Source: Cornus controversa
Taxonomy: Eukaryota; Streptophyta; Magnoliopsida; Cornales; Cornaceae
Assembly: GCA_026545225.1 (NCBI GenBank)
Contig: CM048850.1
Location: 9,143,501-9,207,500 of the forward strand
Length of the DNA stretch: 64,000 bases
Reading direction: 5' to 3'
Below are positions 11,844-23,420 of the stretch, one piece after another; within the stretch, counting starts at the first letter, position 1; each line of letters starts with the position of its first letter. Below the pieces are notes generated by a model that saw only the letters and a program-made list of their open reading frames with translations, did not search any database and was not told where the DNA came from. Made by a program: the position numbers and the translations under genes.

Positions 11844-13735
11844 GGGGTTGTGGATATGTTTTGACTGGAGAAGATCCAGGTAAATTACCTTTTAGTGCTA
11901 CTCAAGTGTTGGGTGGTAAGCTGCTTCCAAACAGAGTTACTTCTATTGGGGAAACAACTAAAATTGTACCTGCCCTAGAGCTTAAGGCTGGACAACTACA
12001 TCCTTCTCTAAAGATTAAGCTGTAGCTTTTCCCAATAGATGAATGCACTCGTTTAGGATTGGAGAAGGTGAGATTATGAACTGAAATTATTTAGCAAAAT
12101 AGAATTATATTTAATTAGGTCTGTAATTATCAGTTTACAAAAATAATATTTTTCCTTTCTTATAGGATGGTCATAATCCATTTTTGGAACTCACTTTAAG
12201 TGCTCGAAAAAAGATATCCTCTGTGCTTAAGCACCTTAATAACAAATGGGGCAGTTCAAGTGTAGCTCAAGGGAACCCTGTGCTTTTCCCATACTATGTA
12301 CAGTTGGAGAAGTTAGCTAGTTGCAGAAGATGGACTTTGAATGACAGTGGCATTAGTGCAGGAGATGTGTATGTAGCTATAGAAAGTCCCATCATTTTTT
12401 GCTTAAGGTTTGTGAGTTGATTTTTGCCTTTGGCATTTAGTAGTTTTAGCCTAACTTCTAACTTGATCTCTTTTTCAAGGTATGGCTGGGTCTCTAATGT
12501 TGAGCTTGAAACCTTTGCGGTCCCTTCTGCATCTGTGCCTTTGGACACTTGTTTAGAATCTAGAGGAATCCAAAGAATTTGCAGTACAATTTCGGAGATT
12601 ATGTATGACAGAAAGAATAAACTTGAGGTAACAAGTGAAGAGGTTAAACCAATATGTATAAGCAAAGCAGCAGATACAGTTCCTTTGGATGTGGCAGTAG
12701 ACTGTATGGTAATTTTTGACTTTCTTCTCCCCATATGTTTATTTATTATGATATAATTTAAAAAGGCTTTTGACTTTTGAGCGCTTAAACTTTTAGAAGC
12801 ACTATATTTATGGTGCACATTACTTCTATTGTAGATCTAGATTCAGAATCTAATAGGTTCAAGTAAAGATACTGAACGATGAAGTACTAGAATGGAGTGG
12901 ATAATACTTGACTGCTTATGTTTTTTATCCATTTTATTTATACTGTGAAAATTTTTAGAAAAGTTCTTCAATGAAGTTTTCAGTTTAGGTATCAACTTTC
13001 AAGAATTTGGCAATTGTTGTCAGCTTTGTTTGCTCAATCTTTTGAGCTTGTGTATGTTCAGTTATTGCGCTGGAGAACCAATGCTTCTACCAAAAGGCTC
13101 AGTTGCATTATATTTCCAATACATGTTTTAGTTTTTCTTGACTGTGTTAATTTTGTTCTTACTAGGATGATGAAGTGAAGATTGAGGATAGCCTCGCACA
13201 ATCAACAGTTCCATGGGATGACAGTCTGACTAACTTGAGCATTGGTGGCCTGCTGTCTGAAGCATCTTTGCAAGGGAAAATCAATAATTGCGATCCGGAG
13301 TCAAATAGGAGCAAATCAGATTTGCATCCAACTACGGATAAGGGCCCTATACAATCACTACTGCCATGGGATGATAGTCTAACTACCTTAAGCATTGGAG
13401 GTCTGCTATCTGAAGCATCATTGCAGGGCAAGATCAATACTTGTGAACCAAAATTAGATGGGAGCAGATTGGGGTTGCAGCCAACTCTATTGATCTCTGA
13501 TTCTTTAGATGCATTTATTGCGGGCCAAATGAATTCATATCCTCAAGTTTTAAAGCCAACATCACATGAATTACACTCATCTATATTGGACGCCAAAGAG
13601 ACATGTCATGCATTTCCCTTTCGGAACTTCTCTTCGTCAGCCAAAGATGTTGTGGCTGTTAGTGGAAGTGTTAATTCAAGGGGCGGCAGTCGTGATACTA
13701 GTTCAAAGCCATTCAAATTTCCTAATTTTGCCGAG
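11844..13735 (+). pseudogene. TKI1: Captured four-exon segment of a TSL-kinase interacting protein 1 (TKI1)-like gene
   Basis: Four exons with conventional borders: 11844-12067, 12166-12407, 12480-12718, 13166-13735 (donors GT at 12068, 12408, 12719, 13736; acceptors AG before each). The text matches my knowledge of plant TKI1 proteins: LFPIDECTRLGLEK, then DGHNPFLELTLSARKKISSV, HLNNKWGSSS, RRWTLNDSGISAGDVYVAI, LRYGWVSN, and later SDSLDAFIAGQ. In the last exon the block PWDDSLTNLSIGGLLSEASL occurs twice (13214 and 13364, second copy PWDDSLTTLS). The N-terminal SANT/MYB domain and the C-terminus are missing. The codon just before LFPIDE is TAG at 12023-12025, where TKI1 has Gln (CAG). The other exons are open, so decay is slight. 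The first-exon start is the least certain. TKI1 binds the TOUSLED kinase in Arabidopsis; this piece is unlikely to do so. Confidence 0.82.
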
Positions 13736-16473
13736 GTTTGCTCCATATTTCTTTTTTGTACTCAGGTCTTGTTTCTGCTATTTGCTAATAATTCTAGTTC
13801 CTGTATTGTTTCTGGAAAACTGTCAATTTTCGATGTCGTAGCATCCATCCATCAACCATTGCCATTGAACAAAATTGTAAGCAATAGACATGTCAGTTTG
13901 TCTGTTTTTGTTTCAAACATCAGACTGTAAGGTACACAAAGCTTGTATAGACTCTAAATCTTGTCATATATTGCCATGCTGTGAAAATAAAAAATCAAAT
14001 TTTGGTTTTGGCATTGATTGTTGTTCTGCTTATATTTTGGCTGAAATCTGTTAGTTTTGTTAACAGCTAGAAGTTTTTAGGTTAAACTAGTTACATAGTT
14101 GATGCATTATGGTTGATTTATTCAATATTATATTGATTTCTACTCTTGTGAAGAGCTCTTTTTATTAATAATATTGTTGTATTTTATTGTTTTTAGGAGT
14201 TCTACTAGTTTCAGAACAAAATTTGAGGCTATATTTGTTTTTATCTGGGCTTGAGTGGATTTTATTGGTTTTAAGTAGTTTCTGTTTGTTTTAGGATTTT
14301 GTTAAGCGTGTAAATTGGCTGTATGGGTGCACAACAGGATTAGTCCACCATTAAATGAATGAATTTTGGATTTAATTTTTGAGCTCTCTCTCTCTCTTCT
14401 TCAGTTTTACCTCATCATTTTTTTATATGTTCCAACTTCAACTCTCATCTCTTCTCTGTTCGTTTCTTTCAGTTTATTCTTATCTTTTGCTGCTAACTCA
14501 TTGCCTAAACTACTTACATCTCATAACACAATACAGAAAATGCTAAAAAGCAATTTGTTTTTAAAGACGCAAAGAAATAACAAGAAGCCAGATCCATTAG
14601 TAAAATGCCAAAAAGATGATGTCTAACACTGATCAAAACCTCATATTTAAATGTCATGGATTGATAGTTTACACGAAGAAGACACAACCAGCAAGATAGG
14701 CTCTCCCTAACTTAATTTAGCAAAAGCTTCTTTAAGATGTGTACTTCCCAGTGTGGCTCTAAGTAAGCTTAATGAAAGTAAAAAGATTTAGATGGAAAAG
14801 GATACAATGATAATACTATAGATTTTCCAAGTAGGAAGATTTCCAAATAGGGTCCTCTTCATAGCTGTTTCTGGTTGCATTGATGCAGCCAATTGGTGAA
14901 ATCTGAAGTAGCCAGTTCGGAGCTATATAGAACATGAATCGTTTTACAACAAGGGTGCAGTGAAGTAGCATGTCTGGGTTCTGATTGAATTCTCAGAGAT
15001 CTATTTTCTGGGTTTCACTGTGTTAAAGAGATGCATGTTCACCATGTGCTATCTTTGGTCATGTAATGCCTACCTCTTCTTCCTATTACTAATTTAACTT
15101 GGAAAAAGTTAATGGTCTCACTATTATGAAGGTGCATCCAGCCTTTATCCATGTCTCCTTGCTAATTTATTCAACAATAGGCAACTACTAGTAGAAGTGA
15201 TCAATAAACCTAAACAAGGTTCATCGTGAAACAAATGACAAAATGTAGGGAGTAGAAAAACAATATTGACAGTTCAATTCATTGCCTAACTGAACTCTTT
15301 GGAAACTACCACATATATAATTCACTTCTAGATAACTAGTTCTATGAAAAATTAAAGCATGCAAACCTGTTATCAAAGTGAAAACTATAACTTATAAAGT
15401 AAAATAAGAAAGCTATAGTCAAAAGTTGGTAAGCAAAAATTTATTATGTAAAAAATGGTATTAGTTAATACATTAAAGAGAAAAAAGCTTCAACAATTTA
15501 TGACTGGAACTCCCAATGGAAAGAAAACTAAAGGAGTAGCATTTAAATATTGTATATACCAAAAAAGCTGAATAGGAAACCTCATCTCAATAACTAAACC
15601 GCTAACTGTAAATATCTTTATACAAGCAAGCACATATATTATTCAATTTTATAGAAACTAAACTGGCATGAGAAAAGGCACACTTGCTCTTTCATAACAG
15701 ATTCAGGCAAGTCACAATTGCATGACCCTTTCACATGTGACTGAGACCTTGCTAATCTGTTGCACATAATTATCCATATGTGAAACGTAATCATTTTTGT
15801 TACGTATGGTATAACAAAATTAATTGAGCACTCTAATGCATGATACAAAGCTCCATATATATATATATATATAGATATACACCATGTGCAGAAAACCTAA
15901 CCCTGAAACTTTATATCTAAGACCATCGTTATCACTACAGACTCAATTGAGGCTATTAGGGTTGCGTTTCAAAGATGACTACAACATGAAAAAGTAAAAA
16001 AAGAAAAAGAAAAGAAACTATTAACTATAGAAACTATGAACTAACATTTGGAGAATAAAAAAAGAAACTATGAACTATAGAAACTATGTATGCCTCACAA
16101 CCACCTATAGAAACTATGATATGACCAACAATTACAGAATACAAACATTGAACCACGAGGTCTACAACTGAGTTTTCAGATTTTGGCCAGCCACATGTAA
16201 TGTTCCGATTTCTCACCGGAACACAGATTTGCTTACCGATCAATCATATAGCTAGATATGGTTTTATAATATCATACTTTTATCTTAAATAATTAGTGTT
16301 CTATTTATTCAAAAATAAATTCGATGTTGTTCTGTTTTTTTTTTTTTTTTTTTTTTTAAATCACAATGGTGTTGTGTATTGTTGGACCTGTTAATCTAAT
16401 TCCAAAGAATTAGATTAATCTTTTACTTGACTTTATATACTTTTTTGGACTGTCATAATCTCTTTGAATTGCA
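13736..16473. other. No gene recognised; internal CACTA sequence
   Basis: AT-rich text. The first part (13736 to about 14350) looks like intron continuing from the TKI1-like donor. The rest has scattered short frames without recognisable domains, a TA run near 15856-15874, a repeated AAACTATGAACTA segment at 16017-16095, and a poly-T tract at 16337-16358. No exon with convincing homology was found on either strand. Confidence 0.5.
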
Positions 16474-16958
16474 AATTCACCTTCTCAAAATCCCTCACCA
16501 TCTAAATCAGTTCTAAGACAAAAGGAACCATAAACATTCTGCCCAGAAATGAATTTCCAGCCTGAAGCTCCCAACTTCAAAAATTCATAGAAAAATCATT
16601 TTAAAACGAAATTGCATGAAACCAAAGCCCATTGAAAGCTAAGAGACAATACTTTCATACCATATATTCACTTTCATAAAGAGAAAATTAATTCAGGTCC
16701 GTTTTTGAACAAAACAGTAGCAAAATTCTGTTTTGAAAACCAGTTTTCCAGCAAGAACAGGTTATCTTCAAAATTTCACCAAAAATAGAATACTAATTGA
16801 AATGACATGAAATCGAAGCCCAAAATGAAGCCAAAAGGATAAACTTTCATGCTGTAATTTTTGTTTCATGAGATACCTAGTGGATCAAATCAGTTTTAAC
16901 AAAGAAGGCAGACCAATTCTGTTTTCAAAAAACGAAATTTCCAGCAGCAAGCTTCCCA
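16474..16958 (+). repeat. Copy 1 of an approx. 480-530-bp dispersed repeat inside the CACTA
   Basis: Starts ATTCACCTTCTCAAAATCCC and ends CAGCAAGCTTCCCA. The same text, with scattered single changes, recurs at 35013-35542 and 37087-37563 in the same orientation. It is not recognised as a known element and has no open frame of note. It lies beside the PPR piece, as copies 2 and 3 lie beside the receptor-kinase piece. Confidence 0.85.
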
Positions 16959-17218
16959 ACAAATATGAGCTGTCAACAAATAGATGGGACGATAAACTCA
17001 TGAAACCAGCATCGCTTCTATTTTTAGGTGCAAAGATGATATCAAGAGTTCTAGAATTGACAGATATAGAAGGCAAAATGAACCTTTTTATTCTGCTATG
17101 CAGAAAAGCTGGTTAGTTTTTTGTGTAGAGAGTGTATGACAATTAGAGAGTTAACAGCCAAATGATCTCAAAAATGATAACCTAGAAAGGTGTCTCTCTA
17201 GATTGTGCCTTAGGCTAA

Positions 17219-17462
17219 CAATCAAACATCTTACACGCACATTCAATGTCTGAAAACTTGCCATACATGGAGATGACAGAATTGGATGTAGTAGATTCCA
17301 AATCAGAACCTGTTTTGAGGACAACACAATGAATTTGAAGACCGAAGTGATGGTTTTGAGCATAAGAACAAGCTTTGATAACTGAAGGAAGAATGGTGGT
17401 GATTCCATGGAACAGGGAAGAAGAGGGATGGAGTTGTTCTTTGTAGAGTTTAAGGGTTTGGT
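17219..17462 (-). pseudogene. Captured fragment of a pentatricopeptide-repeat (PPR) gene
   Basis: On the minus strand the frame reads DQTLKLYKEQLHPSSSLFHG, then TTILPSVIKACSYAQ, HFGLQIHCVVLKTGSDLEST, and NSVISMYGKFSDIECACKMF. These are consecutive PLS-type PPR motifs as in plant organelle RNA-editing factors (pattern LPSVLKAC / GxQIHxxVLKxG / NSxISMYxK). After about 80 codons the frame stops at MFDC (TAG), where a whole protein would continue for hundreds of residues. No start codon, transit peptide or E/DYW domain is visible. It lies between repeat copy 1 and the Athila element and runs opposite to the TKI1 piece. Family confidence is high; the parent gene is unknown. Confidence 0.78.
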
Positions 17463-17750
17463 CAGCTCAATGGATGAAGAAATATCAGATGGTACTAGAG
17501 CAAAGAAATTATAAAAAGAAGAAGATCAGATTCAGTCGAAGTCCTGACTGAGCTTTAAAGGGAAGTGATAAAAAAACCATTTATAGTCGTAGTCTTGAGT
17601 TTCCTCATGAGAGTGGGTGGTCTGTGGTCTACTGTTTGACCTGCAAATGCTTAGTTGGAAGTCGTTGGTTTTGGTGGCATTACGGTAATGGGGATATCCT
17701 TTTTGGTCCAATGAGGAAGGTTGCAGGGCAGCTGAATATGCATAGTTAGT

Positions 17751-19172
17751 TGATGTGGTCGGAACTAAATTATATTGTAAACTTAATTTTTGCCCTTTTT
17801 TATCAAAATATAATTTAACCACTCGCAAGAGCACGAATCTTTGTAGATAAGGTTCTATATAGAGGGTATCGATCCCACGAGGACTAGTCGCAATTGTCTT
17901 ACGGGAAGATTAATTCTACTTTAATTCTAAAAACAGATTTTTGGTTTTGTGTTTAAAAACTATTGCATGAATGAAATGACAAGAAAATTAAAGAGTTTAA
18001 AGTTGGGAGAGAGAACTAGGGTTGGTTTCCACCACTAGCCATTCACATGTTCATAAGTGTAGCAAGCATGGGATTTATTAATTAAATGCCTAACAATGTC
18101 ATTAGGCTTGTGACCTCAATGACATATCAAAAGATCAATGTGTGTGCTAACCTATCATAATCCATCTTCAACAAGCATAGCTCTTCAACCTAACTAACTA
18201 CCTAATTACTCTACTCTCTAAGTGAACACTACATGCATCCAAACTACCTTGTCTTGGCATGGTCTATACAAATTAACATCACACATTCAATTAAATACCA
18301 TTATCTAACCATCATTTGCACTTCTTGTGGAATATGCAAATGTTGTTCATTCAAGTGACAAAATCTACTCTAAGACAAGAATAAATTCCATATCAAATGA
18401 ATATATAAAAGAGATGTATTTGTGTACATAATCACTAGGCTAAATAATCAACATTTAAATATAAATCCCAAGAGGTACAAAGATGAACAAGTTTACATGG
18501 CTAGGGGTTGAAACCAACACCCTAGTAGAAGAGTTAGTTGCTCATGGTTGCCTTGCACCCTTCCATTGATGAAGAGAATGAAGCTTCTTGGTCTGGTTCA
18601 GCTCTCTCTCTTACTATCCCGAAAGTCTCTCCTCTGATATTCTTTTGTTGCTTGAGAGATATATGAGATATATGTGGCTTTTGGTGCTTTTAGGCTTCTT
18701 TTCTTCCTTTGGGGCCCACCATATATATATATATCATTATATATATCTCTTGTATCAAGAAGGCCCCCAAAAGTCTTGTTCAAGTCAGATAATCCCCCTA
18801 AGTCGTGCAAAAAGGGGGATTTTGTTGCAAGTGGGAGAGCAGGTGAGCAAGTGGCCAAGTGGGCTCTGCAGCATTTCGATTGATCGAAATTGAATCTCGA
18901 TTGATCGAGATTTCGATCAATCGAAATGAGATCTGGATCAATCGAGATTTCGATTAATCGAAATCAACATCTCGATTGATCGAGATGTCTTGGCTGCATT
19001 TCCTGATTTCTTCTCTTGATTGCAGAAAGCTTCCAATTTTTGCTCCATTTACTCCAATACCTGCAAAACATCAAAAACACAAAAATACCGTAAACATATC
19101 TCGGTAAACGCAAAAACGGAACCAACGTATGCAATAAAGAGGGTTCAAATGCATAGAATTGAACACTTATCA
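17751..19172 (-). mobile_element. 3' LTR of the Athila-type element
   Basis: Bounded TGATGTGGTCGG at 17751 and CACTTATCA at 19172 as read on the plus strand, the same ends as 29337-30757. It contains the palindromic CGATTGATCGA array at 18873-18987 and a short AT run near 18720-18752. The purine-rich tract (plus-strand CACCCCCAAAC) adjoins it at 19173. Confidence 0.93.
18873..18987. repeat. Palindromic CGATTGATCGA-type array in the Athila 3' LTR
   Basis: Five successive near-palindromes of 16-18 bp (ATTTCGATTGATCGAAAT, ATCTCGATTGATCGAGAT and variants). The matching block in the other LTR is 30458-30572; several of the few LTR differences fall inside or next to this array. Confidence 0.9.
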
Positions 19173-20992
19173 CACCCCCAAACTTACATATTGCTAGTCC
19201 CTTAGCAATACAATATTACAAAAATGAAATCAACTATCTTATACAAAAGTTTAATCATGCTCAGTCATCAACTAGATAAAGGCTGCTCATCCGTTCATTT
19301 CACATTTGGCAAATGCAACAAGTATTACAGAACTATGTGGTCATTTAGCAAAAATGGACTTTCACAAGCTATAAATGAACGACAGTCCCCACATAATGGC
19401 CAGTCCAAACAACTATAACCATTCCCGCCCCAAAATCCTCTTTGAAAAGTGAACATGCATTCTAACGTGCGGCTTTTGTCATATTTGGAGAAGAAAAATG
19501 AACAAATCTGTTTTTAAGAGAAAAACTCATTGAAAATGCTCGACTCGGCTGTTCATTATCACAAAACATTCATGATTGCTCATGTGCGGATGACCGTGCA
19601 ATGCTTAGCTCTTTTTGCTTTCTTGCAAGCCCATGTAGCGGCGTTGGGCCAATGACTCCCAAACCAATTGATTTTAGGGCATTAGGTGAAGAAGCACCCC
19701 TCGGACTTAATGACCGAGCTTACAAGGCGATGAGCGTAAGCAAGCCACCTGCTTATTATTGCTCAACCTTACACACTTATACGCGAATATTCCCTGCTTT
19801 GAGGCATAGAAATCCGGTTTATTGAGTGAGAAGGCTTATTGCATATTTTTCTCTTTTTTTTTTTTTTTTTTTACAACAACCAGAAGAACTTATTCTTTAA
19901 GTTGTTCAGATAAAAACAGAAATTTTCAAAAATTCTCCCTCAGACTTATACCCCACAATTTAAAATGCATGTGTGCGAATTTGTGCGGTTAAGGACAAAT
20001 TTAGGGCAAGAACTGTACGTGCTCGAATTTGGACAAAAATGTAGACCGTTCTAGCCTACTATAAAGCTTGCAAAAGTGCGGGTATTTACAATGTTAAAGT
20101 TCTTAACTACCTGCTGCATTTACCTCAGACATTTATTCAAATGACTTCCTTTAAAAAGCAAGACATCATGGCAAGCGTGCAAAAAGATCAAAAAGAAGAA
20201 GAAAGAAAAAAAAAAAACTCTGCTCTACAATGACACTCAAAATAATGACCGAACATTGCATGCGTATGCAAGTGGTATAGTATACCGCACCCCCAAACTT
20301 ATCTGCAACATTGTCCTCAATGTTTGGACAAGAAGAACAAGGAAAGAAGGTACCGGGATGGCAGAATGCGAGAAAAATGGTATTCCACAGCAGCGGTCAT
20401 CTTGTAAATAAGGAAAACCTGCACAGAACACCAACTGGATACCACGAGCATTAAAAGGAACAAAAAGTAGATAAATAGAACATAATGAAAGAATTATACA
20501 CAAACAGATAATGCCAATATCACTGTATATCTAAGGGTCTGAACTGGTGTTTCCCAATTGTCTAAGAGGTCTATGCGACAAGATATTGACTATCCAGGCA
20601 CGCTAACGTATAGCACGCAAAGGGGCTGCCTTTCTTTATTACCGCCATACTGTATTGAAGCAATCTCAACAGTATTGGGAATTAAAACCAGGCGGTAATA
20701 AACGGAAATCATCAACTGAATCGCATATAACAATTAGACAAGTGGTACTACATACATAGTCAAAGTATAGAGAACAGATAGATTGACGGAAAGCAAAAAT
20801 AAACACAGTAAAGATAACACATGGCATAAAAGAAAATATAAATGTATTCCATATAAATGAAAATGAGTTTCAGTACAAAGTGTACATGTAGGTGGAATAC
20901 TCAAAAAGAAACTAAACATGGCCAACATGGCCTATCAAAAATAAAGAAAGAAAAATACAGAAAATAAAGCAGAAAAGATGAATAAAATGCAG
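19173..20992 (-). other. Non-coding 3' region of the Athila-type element
   Basis: Lies between the env-position ORF and the 3' LTR. It has a purine-rich tract next to the LTR (complement of CACCCCCAAACTTA at 19173) and a second very similar tract near 20288-20302, beside the complement of AACATTGAGGACAATGTT. That pairing is typical of Athila/Tat 3' regions. No conserved protein is seen. A poly-T run lies at about 19852-19872. Confidence 0.6.
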
Positions 20993-22240
20993 CTACTCGA
21001 GGGCGGGTGGTGGTGGCTCGGTGGGAGCAGAAGTGGAGGTGGAGGCTCGACCTGCGAACAGGAACTGCAGGTCCTGCCGGAAGGCTCGGAACTCGTCTAA
21101 GATCGCTCTCTGGCCCTGTGCCAGAGAAGAAATGTCTATCCGAATACCTGCCAACTGACTCTGCGTCACCTGGACGTGCTCGTCAAAACTCTGCTGGAGC
21201 CGCTCTACATCAGCCGCCAGACAGGAATAGCCCGTCGCTAAGATATCATGCCGCTCTGCAGCGACATCCATCTCCTCCTCCCCCATCTCCTCGTCCTCTG
21301 ACGCAGCCTTTGCTGGCTCGCCCTCATCCACCTCCACCGGGGCATCCATATCGACATCGTCTGGTGGATCACCCTGGTGGTCCTGTCGCTCTAAGTGTCG
21401 CCTCACCCGCTCCCACTGAGTAGATGTGAAGCGGGTGGGCGCTGCCAACCGGACATCAGTCTGACTGACCGGAATACTGGCACTGCTGAGAAAAGCGGCG
21501 ATCAGGAAAGGGAAGGGAAGCCGCCAACTCGCTGCTCTGCTCTTCCTCTTGTTGACGAGGCCATCCCAGACTTTGTGCATCTGCCCCCAGATCAGCGATG
21601 GGACAGAAAACCAAGCGCCCGTGTGGAAAGCATAGAGGCAACGAAGGAGGTCGCCCCTGCGCTCAGCCACGTGCTGCAGCGGACACGCGTTCTTGAGGAG
21701 AACGGTGTCTAGGAACCAATATCTGCTCGGGCACATTGATTTGGACGTGCAGTTGTGACTGGACGTGGTAAACGCCCCGCCACACATGTCCATCACGATC
21801 GAGAACAGCGTCGTGTCTGCTGGGAGTGTGGCACTGTAAAGTGGTTGACCGCCCGGGCCAACCATGTCCGGCGGCTGCTGGTGAGGGATGCCGAGCATAT
21901 GAGCAATCCGGGTCGGCGTAATCGTGATCGTGACGGTGCCCACGACCGTCTCTAGTGTATCCGGCGCTGTGCAGGAGTAGGTCATGTGCTCATAGAAGAC
22001 CTGCACTAAGCGCTCGTGTGCCATGTCAGTAGGAGGCACACATAGTCGGTCGCGGCGACGCCTCCTGAGCTCGGCAACAGTCCACACGGTGTCGAGACGC
22101 CTCTCGAACTCGGCTAAGTCGAAAACCTGCTTCGGGTGGAACTTTCGAGACCGGAAGGCTCGCCCGGGCACATCACGAACAGCACCGGCGGCGTTCTTCA
22201 CCCTCGCCATGGTCTCGGAATAGTCTGCACTTGATTCCAA
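20993..22240 (-). mobile_element. Athila-type extra ORF in the env position (415 residues)
   Basis: Single open frame of 415 codons downstream of pol. The N-terminal half has text typical of Athila extra proteins (FDLAEFERRLDTVWTVAELR; ITPTRIAHMLGIP). A middle part has several Cys/Trp residues, then there is a very acidic stretch (residues about 295-335, EDEEMGEEEMDVAAE), a probable coiled coil, and a Pro/Thr/Ser-rich tail. No signal peptide, and no transmembrane segment typical of an envelope protein, was seen, so position and family rather than content suggest env. Its base composition is distinctly GC-richer than its surroundings. It looks whole. Confidence 0.7.
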
Positions 22241-22868
22241 AAAGTACGTAAATAAAAGATGAGTAAGAAGAAAGTTAAACTACTAATAAACTAAAAGAAT
22301 AAAAATAAAAATGAAGTCCTAGTCCGTGGTACTGATAAGAATGCGAAAAGTCGCTCTCGAGGAGGCAATGTGAGCGGGTGCAACCGAAACGAAGGTGCCG
22401 CAGTTACACACCGTATACTGAGTGTTTGAAACGAAGAAAATGCCAAATCTCACTCCTACATGAATTCCTACCCCCGAAACCCCCAAAATCTCGTTACAGA
22501 TATCGCACTCGCAACCATCCACCCCAACATGTCTAACTATGTTTATTACGCCGTAAAACTATCAAAAATGGCGAGAAAGTAAACAAAAAATAGCCATGCA
22601 TCACGTACCTCGTGAGGAAGAAGATGAAAGGCTCAACCGAAGAAAACTCCACTCGCAGCCGCGAAGAGAAGATCGCGCAAGTGCTAGCGGCGGCTTCGGA
22701 CTGCGTCGGATGGCGGCGGATGATCGGGAATGGTAGATCGAGTGCTCGGGAGTGATTGGAGAAGGTTGGATCGCACAGAGGGAGAGAAGAAGTCGGATGG
22801 TTTTTATAAACTGGGAGGGAAGCCCAACGGTTTAAATAGATTTTCGGCTCACGTGCAGGCTCCGCGTG

Positions 22869-23251
22869 CATCTCGATTGATCGAGATGTGCATTTCGATC
22901 AATCGAAATTTCGATTGATCGAAATCTTGCTTCGATCAATCAAAACCAGCTTCGATGGATCGAGATTGTCTCTTCGATCAATCGAGAATTCCTTCACTGA
23001 ATCACCCTCTTACTTCGATCAATCGAACATTTAATTCATTCAATCGAAATTTTATTTCGATCAATCGAAATTTCATTTCGATCGATCGAAATGTTCGATG
23101 GATCGAAAACCTATCGAAGTGCAATTGAAGAATACTACCTCTCGGGACTTTGGACTTGGCAAATCTCTACAATTTTTCGATCAATCGAAAATGAGATCTC
23201 GATCAATCAAAATTTCGATTGATCGAAGTCTTTGTTTCGATCAATTGAAAT
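22869..23251. repeat. Internal palindromic CGATCAATCGAAA array of the Athila-type element
   Basis: About fifteen near-palindromes of 14-18 bp (TTTCGATCAATCGAAA, ATCTCGATTGATCGAGAT and relatives), with a gap about 23110-23170. The array fills the spacer between pol and the env-position ORF. It is the same motif as in the LTRs of this element and in the LTR at 1-2483. Confidence 0.9.
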
Positions 23252-23420
23252 GCTCAAAAACAGTCAACTTGAGTTATGCTCCAGGGACTTGGATATTTGG
23301 GAATTAGATACTACATTGCTTAGATACACACCTACTTTGGATTAAAGGGACATCATGGAAGAGTGATAGCTACCATGGCTTCGCCACCTTACACGTCTAT
23401 GGCGCGACGTCCGTATTAGC

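Noticed and set aside
18588-18893. 101-codon open stretch, repeated at 30173-30478
   Set aside because: It is duplicated only because it lies in both Athila LTRs; no family match and it reads through the AT run and palindromes.
21007-21955. Several plus-strand open stretches of 66-138 codons
   Set aside because: They are antisense shadows of the GC-rich Athila extra ORF, where low stop density is expected in other frames.
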